Shown: positions 40,599-50,271, counted from the stretch's first letter. The stretch is 64,000 nucleotides of DNA from Bacillaceae bacterium (GCA_017656255.1 JACDOE010000005.1:1-64000), one strand, 5' to 3'. Notes: generated by a model from the letters alone, not told the origin. Program-made: numbers and translations.

Positions 40599-42503
40599 CT
40601 AAACGTTTATATGAAAGTGGCGTCCGGTCATTTGCTGCACCCACTTTACGGTGGTCAGCGATTTTTTTAATTGCCAGCGTTCGTTTTTGTTCAGGGTGTT
40701 CAGGTTCAGGTTGTTATTGAGAGGCTGGTCCTGATCCATTTGATTCAAGTTAAGCCGTACGCGAAGAAGCATCAATGTATTGAACGCGTCCATGATTTCA
40801 CGTTGTTCCCTTTCCTGAAAAACTCTCTTTTCTACCAGACGATTGAGCCGTGCAACCGTGCCGGTGTCCCGGATTCCTTCCCGGAGGGCAAAAATGCGGG
40901 CTGCGTTGACGATGTGCATCACACCCCCGTGCTTCAGATCGATGATCGGGTTGTTCTCGTTATCTTTTTCGGTTACCAGCCTGCCAAAAAGCCCGATCGG
41001 GACGGGATGTCTGCTGTCATCGAGGGCGAGACGGTTAAAAAGAAGGGACTGGCTTTTCGTTTGCCGGATCAAATAATCCCGAATCCCGTCAGCCAGTTCT
41101 GTTTTTCCGTAAACTCCGCGAAAATCCAGGAAAATGGTAAAACTGCGCACTTCATCTCCGTCCAGATTGGAAAGCCAGGCATCGATCTCTTTTTTCCATC
41201 GGCTGAGGGAATGGCGCCATTTTTGATTGATGGCCATCACACCGCCCTCGCAGCGTGGAAAACCGCATGTTTCCAGTCCGCTCACAATTTTTTCAGCCAG
41301 TCTGGCGAAATAGCGGTCTACCTGTTCCTGTTCTGATTCATCTACATCCTCATAAATAATGGCATTATCCTGGTCGGTGGCCAGGGTCTGTTCCTTTCTT
41401 CCTTCACTCCCGAGTGCCAGCCAGCAGTATTCCACCGGCGGGGGACCTTCATTTTCCCGGATCATCGCTTCTTCTGACAGCGTGATGATCCGTCGCAGCA
41501 ATCGGTCGTTCAACTCGGAAATAATGGACGTGATGTCGTGGATGGACGCTTTCTCTTTCAACATCGCATCCAGGACCTGCCTGATCTGGCCTCTTGACCG
41601 GGCCAGTCCCTCGATGGTTGTCTGTCGCTCGATTTCATCAACCACGGACAGGACGGCCATCCCCCTTGCACGGGTCAGGTCCTGCATGGTAACCAGACCG
41701 ACGGGACGGCCTTCGTGTACGACAGGCAAATGTTTAATCTTGTGTTTGATCATCAAGAGCAGGGCTTCGTAGAAGTAGGCATCCGGTGAAATGGAGATGA
41801 TTTTCTTGTGATCGCTGATCTGATCTGCACGAAGAGCGGACGGGTCTTTTTCTCTGGCTACAACCCTCAGGATGTCTTTTTCCGTAACGATGTTTTTGAG
41901 CGGATTCCGCTCATCCTGCAGGATGACGGAACTGACCCTGTTTTCAATCATATGTCTGGCAAGTTCAACGGCGGACGGGTTTCCGGACAGGGTCACCACC
42001 GGGGTCCTCATGATTTCGCCCACTTTTTTTCGAAAAGGGAATGTATCCATTCCCCTGGCCTGATAGGACAACTCGTGGTGCAGGTTATCGTACATGTGAT
42101 GCACCCGCTGGCTGACTTCCCGTGCGATGATTTCAGCAAATTGCACATTTTGGTGAAGCAGATCATTAAAAATGTTGTGCGGGATCACCAGAAAACTGGA
42201 CTTTTCCAGTGTCTGCACAGTAAAATTCATGTTTTGATGAGAAACCGCTGAAATCAGCCCGGCCAGATCGCCGGGTGAATAGAAACGAATCATCATTTCT
42301 CTTCCGTCATCGGTAACAATGGTGTTTTTACACATACCTTCCAGTACCAGAAAAATGTCAGGTTCTGCCTCACTGGAATGAATGACAGTGTGGTTTTTGT
42401 CAAATGTCCGGTATGAACTGTGGTCTAATATCTGTTGCTGTTCGTCCGCTGTCAGATGGCCAAACACAGCATGTTCTTTTAAAAAATGGCGCAGATCTTC
42501 CAT
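40599..42503 (-). CDS. cNMP-binding, CBS-pair and DUF294 nucleotidyltransferase-like protein
   Basis: 634 residues in four parts: a cyclic-nucleotide-binding-like domain (about 1-125, IFLVLEGMCKNTIVTDDGREMMIRFYSPGDLAGLIS), two CBS domains (about 160-285, MRTPVVTLSGNPSAVELARHMIEN and PVVHEGRPVGLVTMQDLTRA), a DUF294 nucleotidyltransferase domain (about 320-460, LGSEGRKEQTLATDQDNAIIYED with the DxD pair), and a DUF294 C-terminal helical domain. Proteins with this order are thought to sense nucleotides; the reaction is not known. The ATG at 42503 follows ggggtg; an upstream frame to 42665 is low-complexity. It is in an operon with the exonuclease. Confidence 0.88.
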   Translation of the reverse strand: MEDLRHFLKEHAVFGHLTADEQQQILDHSSYRTFDKNHTVIHSSEAEPDIFLVLEGMCKNTIVTDDGREMMIRFYSPGDLAGLISAVSHQNMNFTVQTLEKSSFLVIPHNIFNDLLHQNVQFAEIIAREVSQRVHHMYDNLHHELSYQARGMDTFPFRKKVGEIMRTPVVTLSGNPSAVELARHMIENRVSSVILQDERNPLKNIVTEKDILRVVAREKDPSALRADQISDHKKIISISPDAYFYEALLLMIKHKIKHLPVVHEGRPVGLVTMQDLTRARGMAVLSVVDEIERQTTIEGLARSRGQIRQVLDAMLKEKASIHDITSIISELNDRLLRRIITLSEEAMIRENEGPPPVEYCWLALGSEGRKEQTLATDQDNAIIYEDVDESEQEQVDRYFARLAEKIVSGLETCGFPRCEGGVMAINQKWRHSLSRWKKEIDAWLSNLDGDEVRSFTIFLDFRGVYGKTELADGIRDYLIRQTKSQSLLFNRLALDDSRHPVPIGLFGRLVTEKDNENNPIIDLKHGGVMHIVNAARIFALREGIRDTGTVARLNRLVEKRVFQEREQREIMDAFNTLMLLRVRLNLNQMDQDQPLNNNLNLNTLNKNERWQLKKSLTTVKWVQQMTGRHFHINV

Positions 42504-42642
42504 TGACGCACCCCAATCAAAAAAAATGAAAAATTTCAGATTATTTTTATTATACATAAAAAACGGGAAAAAGAAAAAGGGGTGGCAAAAGGGTGACAGA
42601 GGGTCCGAATTTAAACACTTGATTTCAATGGCATTGTCGTTT

Positions 42643-42656
42643 ATGTTAGATAACAT
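42643..42656. promoter_or_regulatory. 14-bp palindrome ATGTTA-GA-TAACAT upstream of the dehydrogenase
   Basis: A perfect 6-bp-arm dyad in the divergent region between the cNMP/CBS gene and the dehydrogenase, about 57 bp before its start. A possible operator; no regulator is assigned. Confidence 0.4.
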
Positions 42657-42712
42657 CATTATCAAGTCCTGGACGGCTTGTGAAGAGAGTCCACGGTAAG
42701 GAGGGGATTGTA

Positions 42713-43771
42713 TTGAAAAAATATGAAATTGCGGTAATCCCGGGAGACGGAATTGGAAAAGAAGTTGTGCCGGCTGCCCTCGAGGTTCTCCAGACCCTGT
42801 CGGCTGTTCATGGGGGGCTTCAGTTTTCGTTCAGGGAATTCCCATGGAGTTGTGACTATTATGTTGAAACCGGTAAGATGATGCCGGATGACGGATTGGA
42901 TATTTTAAAAAATTTCGATGCCATTTTTCTGGGCGCTGTCGGAAATCCGCACCTGGTTCCGGATCACATTTCACTCTGGGAATTGCTTTTGAAAATCAGG
43001 CGTTCCTTCGAACAGGTGATCAACATTCGCCCGGCCCGCTACATGAAGGGACTGGCTTCTCCGCTGCAAAACCCGAAAGATTTCGATTTGATTGTGGTTC
43101 GGGAAAATAGCGAGGGTGAGTACAGCGAAGTGGGAGGAAGAATTCACAAAGGCGAAGATGAGGTCGCCATTCAGAATGCGGTGTTTACGCGCAAAGGGAC
43201 TGAACGGGCGATGCGCTATGCCTTTGAACTGGCCGGAAAAAGAAGAGGCCACGTCACCAGTGCGACCAAATCGAATGGGATTTTTCATTCCATGCCGTTC
43301 TGGGATGAAGTGTTTCAAGAAGTGAAACAGGATTACCCGGAAGTAGAAACTTCCGTCTATCATATTGATGCACTGGCCGCTTTTTTTGTAACCCGTCCTG
43401 AAACCTTCGACGTCATCGTCGCCAGTAATCTGTTTGGGGACATCTTAACGGATATCGGTGCAGCCATCATGGGTAGCATCGGGATTGCGCCTGCAGCCAA
43501 CATTAATTTGAATGGCAAATATCCGTCGATGTTTGAGCCGGTTCACGGGTCTGCCCCCGATATCTACGGTAAAGGAATCGCTAATCCCATCGGACAGATC
43601 TGGACGGCGAAGATGATGCTGGATCATTTTGGAGAATGGGAACTGGGCCATCAATTACTGGATGTGATTGAAGCGGTTATCGCTGACGGCATCAAGACCC
43701 CGGATCTGGGAGGGAGTGCCTCCACTCAGGAAGTGACCGGGGAAATATGCCAAAGATTAAAAGCACTCTAA
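42713..43771 (+). CDS. Tartrate dehydrogenase/decarboxylase or D-malate dehydrogenase
   Basis: 352 residues of the isocitrate/isopropylmalate dehydrogenase family. IPGDGIGKEV at the N-terminus, RENSEGEYSEVGGRIHKG and ASNLFGDILTDIGAAIMGSIGIAPAANIN are typical of the tartrate/D-malate branch (TtuC/DmlA). It oxidises D-malate to pyruvate and CO2, or tartrate to oxaloglycolate or glycerate, with NAD and a divalent metal. The start is the TTG at 42713 with aaggagggg upstream. It stands beside the dicarboxylate-sensing genes, which fits a role in C4-acid use. An ATGTTA-GA-TAACAT dyad at 42643-42656 may be its operator. Confidence 0.88.
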   Translation: MKKYEIAVIPGDGIGKEVVPAALEVLQTLSAVHGGLQFSFREFPWSCDYYVETGKMMPDDGLDILKNFDAIFLGAVGNPHLVPDHISLWELLLKIRRSFEQVINIRPARYMKGLASPLQNPKDFDLIVVRENSEGEYSEVGGRIHKGEDEVAIQNAVFTRKGTERAMRYAFELAGKRRGHVTSATKSNGIFHSMPFWDEVFQEVKQDYPEVETSVYHIDALAAFFVTRPETFDVIVASNLFGDILTDIGAAIMGSIGIAPAANINLNGKYPSMFEPVHGSAPDIYGKGIANPIGQIWTAKMMLDHFGEWELGHQLLDVIEAVIADGIKTPDLGGSASTQEVTGEICQRLKAL

Positions 43772-43775
43772 TTTA

Positions 43776-44837
43776 CTAGAAAGGTTCTTCGTATTTATTC
43801 TGGATTTTTCGAAGTTCTTCAACCAGATTTTTTCCGATCACGGACTCATATTCGGCATATACCGATCTGAGTGTTTTCCTCCACAAATTCCGTTCTTCCG
43901 GTGTTTGAACGTGAATTTGAATGGGGGATTCTTTTTTGATGCGTTCAAGCTGGGCCTGATTCATTTTGATTGCGTTATCACTGAGCCATCGGGTGGTTTC
44001 ATTCATAGCTTCCGTAATGATGTCTTGATGCTCATCGGAAAGACTGTTCCAGAAATCACCGTTCATCAGGACCGTATATCCGATAATCCCGTGATTACTT
44101 AAGGTCATGTACTTTTGTACCGTGTAAAATCTTTTGGAATAGATATTGGAAATGGTATTTTCCTGTCCGTCGAGATATCCGGTTTCCAGGCCCCGATAGA
44201 CCTCATTAAACGACATGATTTCCGTGGTGACTCCCATTTTCGTGAACTGGGATTCGAGTACCTCGCTGGGCATGATTCGGAATCGTTGCCCGCGGAAATC
44301 TTCAGGGACGATCAGGGGCCGCTCGTTACTGGTCACCTGTTTAAATCCGTTGATCCAGAAAGCCAGACCTTTTATGTTTCGGGCTTCAAGTTTCTTAAAG
44401 AGTTGCTTTCCGATTTTCCCTTCAAAAGCTTCTTGAATTGCAGCATGATTGGGAAAGGCATAAGGAAGATCGAGCAGATTCCATGCCGGGAACATGTTTG
44501 AAATTTTTGAGGATGCGGGTGCAATGATTTGCACGTCTCCCCGTTGAAGCGCCTCTATTTCGACTCCGTCTGTATAAAGGATACCGTTCGGAAACACTTC
44601 CACCTGGATCTGGCCGTTTGATTTTTCTTCCACCCGATCGGCAAACATCTGGGCTGCCAGCCCTTTCGGGGTATTTTCCGCCACCACATGACTGAATTTG
44701 ATGACAATTCTGTCGTCAAGGCCCGCCTGGTCGGCATCATAGACTTTCGGCGGGGATGACGGTATACCGAAACCGAGAACCGTAGCGGTCAGAATGCCGA
44801 TAATAATAAAAACAATAATACCGAACAAAGGCTTCAC
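43776..44837 (-). CDS. DctP-family substrate-binding protein, probably a DctB-type co-sensor
   Basis: 353 residues: an N-terminal membrane anchor (about 5-28) with no lipobox, then the TRAP substrate-binding fold (IVIKFSHVVAENTPKGLAAQMFADRVEEKSNGQIQVEVFPNG, later EVYRGLETGYLDGQENTISNIYSKRFY). No permease gene accompanies it, and it is divergent from a DctS-like sensor kinase. In B. subtilis the equivalent protein DctB binds dicarboxylate outside the cell and is needed for DctS signalling. I infer the same here. The GTG at 44837 follows a GAGG element; the frame extends to 44957 with implausible sequence. Confidence 0.82.
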   Translation of the reverse strand: MKPLFGIIVFIIIGILTATVLGFGIPSSPPKVYDADQAGLDDRIVIKFSHVVAENTPKGLAAQMFADRVEEKSNGQIQVEVFPNGILYTDGVEIEALQRGDVQIIAPASSKISNMFPAWNLLDLPYAFPNHAAIQEAFEGKIGKQLFKKLEARNIKGLAFWINGFKQVTSNERPLIVPEDFRGQRFRIMPSEVLESQFTKMGVTTEIMSFNEVYRGLETGYLDGQENTISNIYSKRFYTVQKYMTLSNHGIIGYTVLMNGDFWNSLSDEHQDIITEAMNETTRWLSDNAIKMNQAQLERIKKESPIQIHVQTPEERNLWRKTLRSVYAEYESVIGKNLVEELRKIQNKYEEPF

Positions 44838-44895
44838 AGTGATCACAACCTCGTCTATTCTTATTTCTATTTTATCACAGGGACATCTTACCCTG

Positions 44896-44901
44896 TATAA
44901 T
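44896..44901 (+). promoter_or_regulatory. -10 box of dctS
   Basis: TATAAT about 50 bp before the dctS ATG, in the dctB-dctS divergent gap. The -35 is weak. Confidence 0.4.
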
Positions 44902-44950
44902 GGTAAAATATTTGTAAATGAAGCAAGCCGGGCAACAAGGAGATGTAGCC

Positions 44951-46555
44951 ATGTCATTTCGCCGACTTCCCGTACGCTGGAAAATCACACTACTTACTTT
45001 TGGAATTGTTTTATTCTCTCTTTTACTGGCGGGAATTATTTATCTGGGAAACCTGGTCAAACTAAAAGAAAAAGAGCTGGAACAACGATCCATGATTACG
45101 GCGAGAACGGTATCCCAGATGTCGGAGATTAAAGAGTGGGTGGCCGAACCGGAAGGTTCGAAAAAAATCAATCCCATTGTGGAGAAGATTCGATTAATTA
45201 ATGATGTGGATTATATCGTGGTCATGAATATGCAGAAAGAACGGCTGTCTCATCCGATACCATCCAGAATCGGGACACGGATGGAGGCGGGGGATGAAGG
45301 GGCGGCATTCGCCGAACACATTTATGTATCCAGGGCAAAGGGTGAACAGGGGAACTCAATTCGTGCTTTCGTTCCGATTATGAATGAGGAGCTGGAGCAG
45401 GTGGGCGTGGTGATGGTCGGGAACATCATGCCCAGTCTCATCGATATCGTCAACGAGCATAACAAGGAGATTCCTACCACCCTGTTATTATCCCTGTTGT
45501 TCGGATTATGGGGTTCCTGGCTACTGGCACGGCATATTAAACGACAGATGTTTGATCTTGAACCTTATGAAATTGCTAGAATGCTGAAAGAACGAACAGC
45601 GGCTTTTGATGCGATCCATGAAGGGGTCATTGCCATTGATAACAATGAAAGGATTACGATTATCAATGATGCGGCGAAAAGGATGCTGAATATCAAAGGA
45701 GATCCCAGGGGAAAATCGATTCGAAAAGCGATACCTGATACGCGGCTTCCGGAAGTTCTGGAAACGGGCCAGGCCTTTTACAATCGGGAATTTCAGATTG
45801 GAACGGCTTTGATTATGAGTACGCAGGTACCAATTAAGCTGAACGATATTCCGATTGGCGCCCTGGCCATTTTTCAGGACCGGACGGAAGTCACCCGGAT
45901 GGCGGAAGAATTGACCGGTGTCCGGGCATTCGTCGATGCCCTGCGGGTACAGAACCATGAACATATGAATAAGCTTCATACCATCGCCGGGCTGATTCAG
46001 TTAAATCAGTATGATAAGGCGCTGGATTACGTTTTTCAGGTGACAGAAGAAAAAGGGGAACTCACCCGTTTTTTGAGTAAGCGAATCCATGCTCCGGGAC
46101 TGTCCGGTTTATTACTTGGGAAAGTCAGTAGAGGAACCGAACTTGGCATTCAGGTGGTAATTGACCGCAGCAGTGAATTGTACCGATTCCCGCGCAATCT
46201 GGACCAGCATGATCTGGTCGTGGTCATCGGGAATCTGATTGAAAATGCTTTTGATGCGTTGCAGGAAAAAGACGAAGAACCGAAGAAAGTTTTTGTCAGT
46301 CTTCTTGATGAGGGGGAGTCGTTGCGCATTTACGTTGAAGATAATGGAATCGGTATAGATGACGATACCAGACAGAAAATGTTTGAACGGGGCTTTACCA
46401 CCAAGACACAACCGGGAAGAGGCATCGGGTTATATTTGATACAACAGGTGGTGGAGAAGGGGAATGGAAAGTTGCTTGTGGATTCCAGACCCGGTGAAGG
46501 GACAAGCATCACCATAACTTTCCCCATGGAAAGTGAGGAGGCTCAGTCGTCATGA
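44951..46555 (+). CDS. dctS: Sensor histidine kinase of the DctS/CitA/DcuS family
   Basis: 534 residues. Two membrane helices (about 12-34 and 170-190) bracket an extracytoplasmic sensor of the CitA/DcuS PAS type. A PAS domain follows (about 215-330, AIHEGVIAIDNNERITIINDAAKRMLNI). The SPOB-type dimerisation helix has the phospho-acceptor His in ALRVQNHEHMNKLHTIAGLIQL near residue 336, and the HATPase domain shows VIGNLIENAFDAL and GIGLYLIQQVV. It senses dicarboxylates with the divergent DctB-type protein and signals to DctR, whose start overlaps its stop by 4 bases. aaggag precedes the ATG at 44951. Confidence 0.93.
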   Translation: MSFRRLPVRWKITLLTFGIVLFSLLLAGIIYLGNLVKLKEKELEQRSMITARTVSQMSEIKEWVAEPEGSKKINPIVEKIRLINDVDYIVVMNMQKERLSHPIPSRIGTRMEAGDEGAAFAEHIYVSRAKGEQGNSIRAFVPIMNEELEQVGVVMVGNIMPSLIDIVNEHNKEIPTTLLLSLLFGLWGSWLLARHIKRQMFDLEPYEIARMLKERTAAFDAIHEGVIAIDNNERITIINDAAKRMLNIKGDPRGKSIRKAIPDTRLPEVLETGQAFYNREFQIGTALIMSTQVPIKLNDIPIGALAIFQDRTEVTRMAEELTGVRAFVDALRVQNHEHMNKLHTIAGLIQLNQYDKALDYVFQVTEEKGELTRFLSKRIHAPGLSGLLLGKVSRGTELGIQVVIDRSSELYRFPRNLDQHDLVVVIGNLIENAFDALQEKDEEPKKVFVSLLDEGESLRIYVEDNGIGIDDDTRQKMFERGFTTKTQPGRGIGLYLIQQVVEKGNGKLLVDSRPGEGTSITITFPMESEEAQSS

Positions 46556-47247
46556 GTGATCATATTTACCGTGTACTGTTAATCGAAGATGATCCGATGG
46601 TGCAGGAAGTAAATCGCCAGTTTATTGAAAGAGTGGAAGGATTCAAAGTGGTGGGAACCGCCACCAATGGAGTTCAGGGGATCGAAATGATTCGGGAGCT
46701 TCACCCTGATCTGTTAATCCTCGATATTTACATGCCGAAGCAGGATGGGCTGGAAACATTGTATGCCATACGAAAGGAAAAACATGCGCTGGATGTCATC
46801 GTTGTCAGTGCGGCTGAGGATGTTGACACCGCACATCGCGCTCTGCAATATGGAGCGGTGGATTATATTCTGAAACCGTTCAAGTTTCAGAGAATGAAAC
46901 AGGCCCTGGATAATTATCGTAAATTTGATCGTTTGAAATCAAAAGGGTCAGTGACACAGGAAGAACTGGATCAAATGTTTTATCCCGGGGAGAAAAACCG
47001 GAATGAAGAACTGCCGAAGGGTTTGAACGCCCTCACTTTAAAACAGGTGATGGATCATCTGAGACAGCACAGAAAACCCTTTTCAGCGGAAGAAGTGGCA
47101 AAAGCTGTCGGGATCGCCCGGGTAACAGCTCGAAGGTATCTGGAATATCTCGAAAGCATTCACCAGGTCCGACTCGAAATCCAATATGGCGGTGTTGGCC
47201 GCCCTGTTAACCGCTACATCATCGTTGACCAAAATGAACAAAAATAA
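46552..47247 (+). CDS. dctR: Response regulator DctR (CitB/DcuR family)
   Basis: 231 residues. A receiver domain (LLIEDDPMVQ near residue 9 with the acidic pocket, phospho-Asp in LLILDIYMPKQDG near 58, Lys in YILKPFKFQRM near 105) is joined to a C-terminal helix-turn-helix of the CitB/DcuR type (KPFSAEEVAKAVGIARVTARRYLEYL). Phosphorylated by DctS, it should activate dctPQM just downstream. The ATGA overlap with dctS shows coupling. A cre-like site lies between its stop and dctP. Confidence 0.93.
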   Translation: MSDHIYRVLLIEDDPMVQEVNRQFIERVEGFKVVGTATNGVQGIEMIRELHPDLLILDIYMPKQDGLETLYAIRKEKHALDVIVVSAAEDVDTAHRALQYGAVDYILKPFKFQRMKQALDNYRKFDRLKSKGSVTQEELDQMFYPGEKNRNEELPKGLNALTLKQVMDHLRQHRKPFSAEEVAKAVGIARVTARRYLEYLESIHQVRLEIQYGGVGRPVNRYIIVDQNEQK

Positions 47248-47278
47248 ACAAAATGTTCATATTATTCTCATATCATAA

Positions 47279-47292
47279 TGAAACCGTTATCA
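47279..47292 (+). promoter_or_regulatory. cre-like site upstream of dctP
   Basis: TGAAACCGTTATCA differs from the cre consensus TGWAAGCGYTWNCW only at position 6. It lies 48 bp before the dctP start. An ATGAAC/GTTCAT dyad (47234-47260) just upstream may be the DctR site. Confidence 0.4.
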
Positions 47293-47339
47293 TAGTCGTG
47301 AGTTTAATTATTTAAAATTTTTTGACAGGGGGTTTTTTT

Positions 47340-48404
47340 GTGAAAAGAAAGAGCTGGTTGTTAGTGCTTTCTGTAATCATGATGCTGTCTGTTTTCACGG
47401 CTGCATGTGGCGGTGGTGGAAACCAGGCGGAGCAAACCGGAAGTTCGTCGGAAGGTCAGACAGAAAATAATGCTTCTGAAACGGACGAGCCGATCGTCAT
47501 CAAGTTTTCTCACGTAACATCACCTGACAGCCCGAAAGGGAAAGCGGCTGACCTGTTTAAAGAGCTCGTTGAAGAGCGCCTGGGAGATAAAGTGAAAGTT
47601 GAAGTCTATCCTTCCAGTCAGCTGTTTGATGACGGAAAACTGGTTGAAGAGTTACCGAAAAACACCGTTCAACTGGGAGCTCCTTCTGCTACCAAACTTG
47701 TCGGAATCGATCCGGCTTTCCAGATTGTCGACCTGCCTTTCCTCTTTACCAGTAATGAGGCGGTATATAAGTTCTGGGACGGAGAAGGTGGCGAAATCCT
47801 CTCCAAGAAGCTTGAATCCAGAGGAATCAAGTTGCTTGCTCTCTGGCCCAATGGTGCCAAGCACTTTACCAACTCCGAGCGTCCTCTGACGAAGCCGGAA
47901 GACTTCAAGGGGCTTAAATTCAGAACCCAGACTGGTAAAGTACTGGAAGCTCAGTTTAATGCGTTGGGCGCATCCGCTGTACCGATGGCGTTTGCTGATG
48001 TGTACGTCGCGCTTCAGCAGGGAACCATCGAAGGACAGGAAAATACGTTCAACAATATTGATACGCAGAGTTATGCAGAGGTTCAAAAGTATTTAACGGT
48101 TTCCGGACATGGACGTATCGACTATCCGTTGATCACCAATACCAAATTCTGGGAAGGTCTGCCGGATGATGTGCGGACTGAACTGGAAGCCATCATTAAA
48201 GAGGTTACTGCTCAGCAGCGTCAATGGGCGGAAGAGTTGAACCAGCAATCCTATGAAAATCTGAAGAATACGGATCTTGAAATTTATGAGTTGACCGAAG
48301 AAGATATCAAGGTATTCCAGGATGCTATGGAACCTGTCTATGAAGAATTTAGCGGAGACATCGGTGAAGAGATCCTCGAACTGGCCAGACAGGCAAATGA
48401 ATAA
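47340..48404 (+). CDS. dctP: TRAP transporter substrate-binding lipoprotein DctP
   Basis: 354 residues. The signal peptide ends in a lipobox, FTAACGGGG (Cys near residue 23), and a Ser/Thr/Glu-rich linker follows. The DctP fold starts at IVIKFSHVTSPDSPKGKAADLFKEL and includes DVYVALQQGTIEGQENTFNNI and GLKFRTQTGKVLEAQFNALGA, where the conserved Arg binds the carboxylate. It captures C4-dicarboxylates outside the membrane for DctQM. The GTG at 47340 follows caggggg. A hairpin separates it from dctQ, as expected for an over-produced binding protein. Confidence 0.93.
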   Translation: MKRKSWLLVLSVIMMLSVFTAACGGGGNQAEQTGSSSEGQTENNASETDEPIVIKFSHVTSPDSPKGKAADLFKELVEERLGDKVKVEVYPSSQLFDDGKLVEELPKNTVQLGAPSATKLVGIDPAFQIVDLPFLFTSNEAVYKFWDGEGGEILSKKLESRGIKLLALWPNGAKHFTNSERPLTKPEDFKGLKFRTQTGKVLEAQFNALGASAVPMAFADVYVALQQGTIEGQENTFNNIDTQSYAEVQKYLTVSGHGRIDYPLITNTKFWEGLPDDVRTELEAIIKEVTAQQRQWAEELNQQSYENLKNTDLEIYELTEEDIKVFQDAMEPVYEEFSGDIGEEILELARQANE

Positions 48405-48422
48405 AATCATTTAATGAAAAAC

Positions 48423-48455
48423 AGGCCTGGGCTTGTCAGCCTGGGCCTCATTTTT
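48423..48455 (+). terminator. Intercistronic attenuator between dctP and dctQ
   Basis: An AGGCC/GGCCT outer stem and GGCT/AGCC inner stem around a 4-nt loop (48423-48448), then CATTTTT. It probably lowers dctQM relative to dctP. Confidence 0.6.
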
Positions 48456-48481
48456 CATCCCGAAAAAAGGGGGGGAGGCAA

Positions 48482-49006
48482 ATGGAAAGGACAAAACGTA
48501 TCGTAGAAGCACTTGAAGACTGGATTTCCGGCCTGTTAATCGCTGGAGGACTGGGTCTTATTTTTCTCGGCGTCATCATGCGCTACGTCTTTAATTCTCC
48601 ACTGGGATGGATAGAGGAGATATCCGGCTATATCATCGTATGGGGGATTTTGATCGGTACGGTTGTGGCTCTTCGGGATAACCGGCATATACGGGTTGAT
48701 ATTCTGTACCAATTTATACCCGATACTGCAAAGAAATGGGTAGATGTTTTTTCCAATGTTGTTGGCCTTATTTTTTCATTGTTCTTACTTATTTATGGAA
48801 TCAAGGGGATTTTTCTGGATGAGTTCAGTGTTTATAAGATGAACCTTGTTTCCATCGGGGAAGGAATCACCCTCTGGAAAATCTACATGGTCATGCCGAT
48901 CGTAGGCGCCCTTTTGTCCGCCCGGTTTATCATACGAATTGTGCGTCTGTTGAAGGGCCTCCCTGAGACAGATCAGAAGGATGAAGGCGGTGAATTGATG
49001 TCATGA
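48482..49006 (+). CDS. dctQ: TRAP transporter small permease DctQ
   Basis: 174 residues with four membrane helices, the norm for DctQ. GWIEEISGYIIVWGILIGTVVALRDNRHIRVDIL contains the family block (W-x-E-E...R...H-I-R-V-D). It forms the permease with DctM. A gggggggagg site precedes the ATG. Its stop overlaps the dctM start by 4 bases (ATGA). Confidence 0.93.
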   Translation: MERTKRIVEALEDWISGLLIAGGLGLIFLGVIMRYVFNSPLGWIEEISGYIIVWGILIGTVVALRDNRHIRVDILYQFIPDTAKKWVDVFSNVVGLIFSLFLLIYGIKGIFLDEFSVYKMNLVSIGEGITLWKIYMVMPIVGALLSARFIIRIVRLLKGLPETDQKDEGGELMS

Positions 49007-50271
49007 TGACGTTATCATTATTCCTTGTATTCGCCGCTCTATTCTTGTTAAGGGTGCCGGTCGCTTTTGCACTCGGCTTGTCCGCCCTTCTGTTCTTGCC
49101 ACAACTTAACTATCATTATGAAAGTGCAGTTGTGGAGATATTTTCGGCTATGAACAGTGTGTCGCTTATGGCGATTCCGGGGTTTGTGTTTGCCGGAATC
49201 ATCATGGCACGCGGGGGCATTTCACGTTACCTGATTGAAGGATTGCGTGCCTGGGTTGGCCATATTCCCGGAGGGATGGCTGTCGTAACGATTCTGTCAT
49301 GTACGATTTTTGCGGCCATTTCGGGATCGAGCCCGGCTACAGCAGCGGCTATCGGATCTATAATGATTCCGGGAATGGTACAGGCCGGGTACAGCAAAAA
49401 GTATGCCATGGGTCTGGTTGCCGCAGCGGGTACACTGGGAATCCTGATTCCTCCCAGTATCCCACTGATCATCTACGGGTACGTGGCGGAAACAAGAGCT
49501 ACTATCGGAAACCTGTTTCTTGCGGGGATTATCCCGGGAATCTTTTTATCTGCCATTTTGATTATTACCGCCATCATCTATGCCAGACGGAATAATTTTG
49601 GACGTTTGCCGGCTGAAAGTTGGAATCAACGTCTGGTTAAAAGTGTGAAGGCACTCCCTGGAGCCTTGATGCCGGTATTAATTCTGGGGTCCATCTATGC
49701 CGGAATTGCAACCCCAACCGAGTCAGCCGTGATGTCGGTGGCCTATGCCATCATTGTGTCGCTCATGTATCGCGAACTTAAGCTAAAGGACTGGCGTCCG
49801 CTGTTGAGAGAAACGGTCAACATCACCTCGATGATTTTTATGATCATCGCGGCGGCTATACTGTTTAAACAGTATTTGACTCTGTCACAGGTGCCTCAGG
49901 AAGTTGCCCAGTGGATCATCGACAGCAATTTCAATAAATGGATCTTTTTCCTGATGGTTAATATTATGTTCTTCATCATGGGAACATTCCTTGAAGCGGT
50001 TGCGATCATTCTGATCACATTGCCGGTATTCCTCCCGGTATTGCCGCAACTCGGAATCGATATTTATCATTTTGCCATCATCATGACCGTAAATCTGGAA
50101 ATCGCGATGATTACACCGCCGGTGGGACTGAATCTGTTCGTGGTCAGCGGTGTGGCCAAAGAACCTCTGGAAAAAGTCATTCGGGCGATCGTACCATTTA
50201 TTTTAATCATGCTGATCGAACTATTCATCATAATCGTATGGGAAGGATTATCAACATTCTTGATAAAATAG
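49003..50271 (+). CDS. dctM: TRAP transporter large permease DctM
   Basis: 422 residues and about 12 membrane helices. Typical DctM blocks are IPGFVFAGIIMARGGISRYLIE, AISGSSPATAAAIGSIMIPGM, AAAGTLGILIPPSIPLIIYG and ILITLPVFLPVLPQLGIDIYHFAIIMTVNLEIAMITPPVGLNLFV. It moves dicarboxylate with Na+ or H+ as co-ion. It ends the dctPQM unit; an imperfect hairpin follows at 50309-50341. Confidence 0.95.
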   Translation: MMTLSLFLVFAALFLLRVPVAFALGLSALLFLPQLNYHYESAVVEIFSAMNSVSLMAIPGFVFAGIIMARGGISRYLIEGLRAWVGHIPGGMAVVTILSCTIFAAISGSSPATAAAIGSIMIPGMVQAGYSKKYAMGLVAAAGTLGILIPPSIPLIIYGYVAETRATIGNLFLAGIIPGIFLSAILIITAIIYARRNNFGRLPAESWNQRLVKSVKALPGALMPVLILGSIYAGIATPTESAVMSVAYAIIVSLMYRELKLKDWRPLLRETVNITSMIFMIIAAAILFKQYLTLSQVPQEVAQWIIDSNFNKWIFFLMVNIMFFIMGTFLEAVAIILITLPVFLPVLPQLGIDIYHFAIIMTVNLEIAMITPPVGLNLFVVSGVAKEPLEKVIRAIVPFILIMLIELFIIIVWEGLSTFLIK

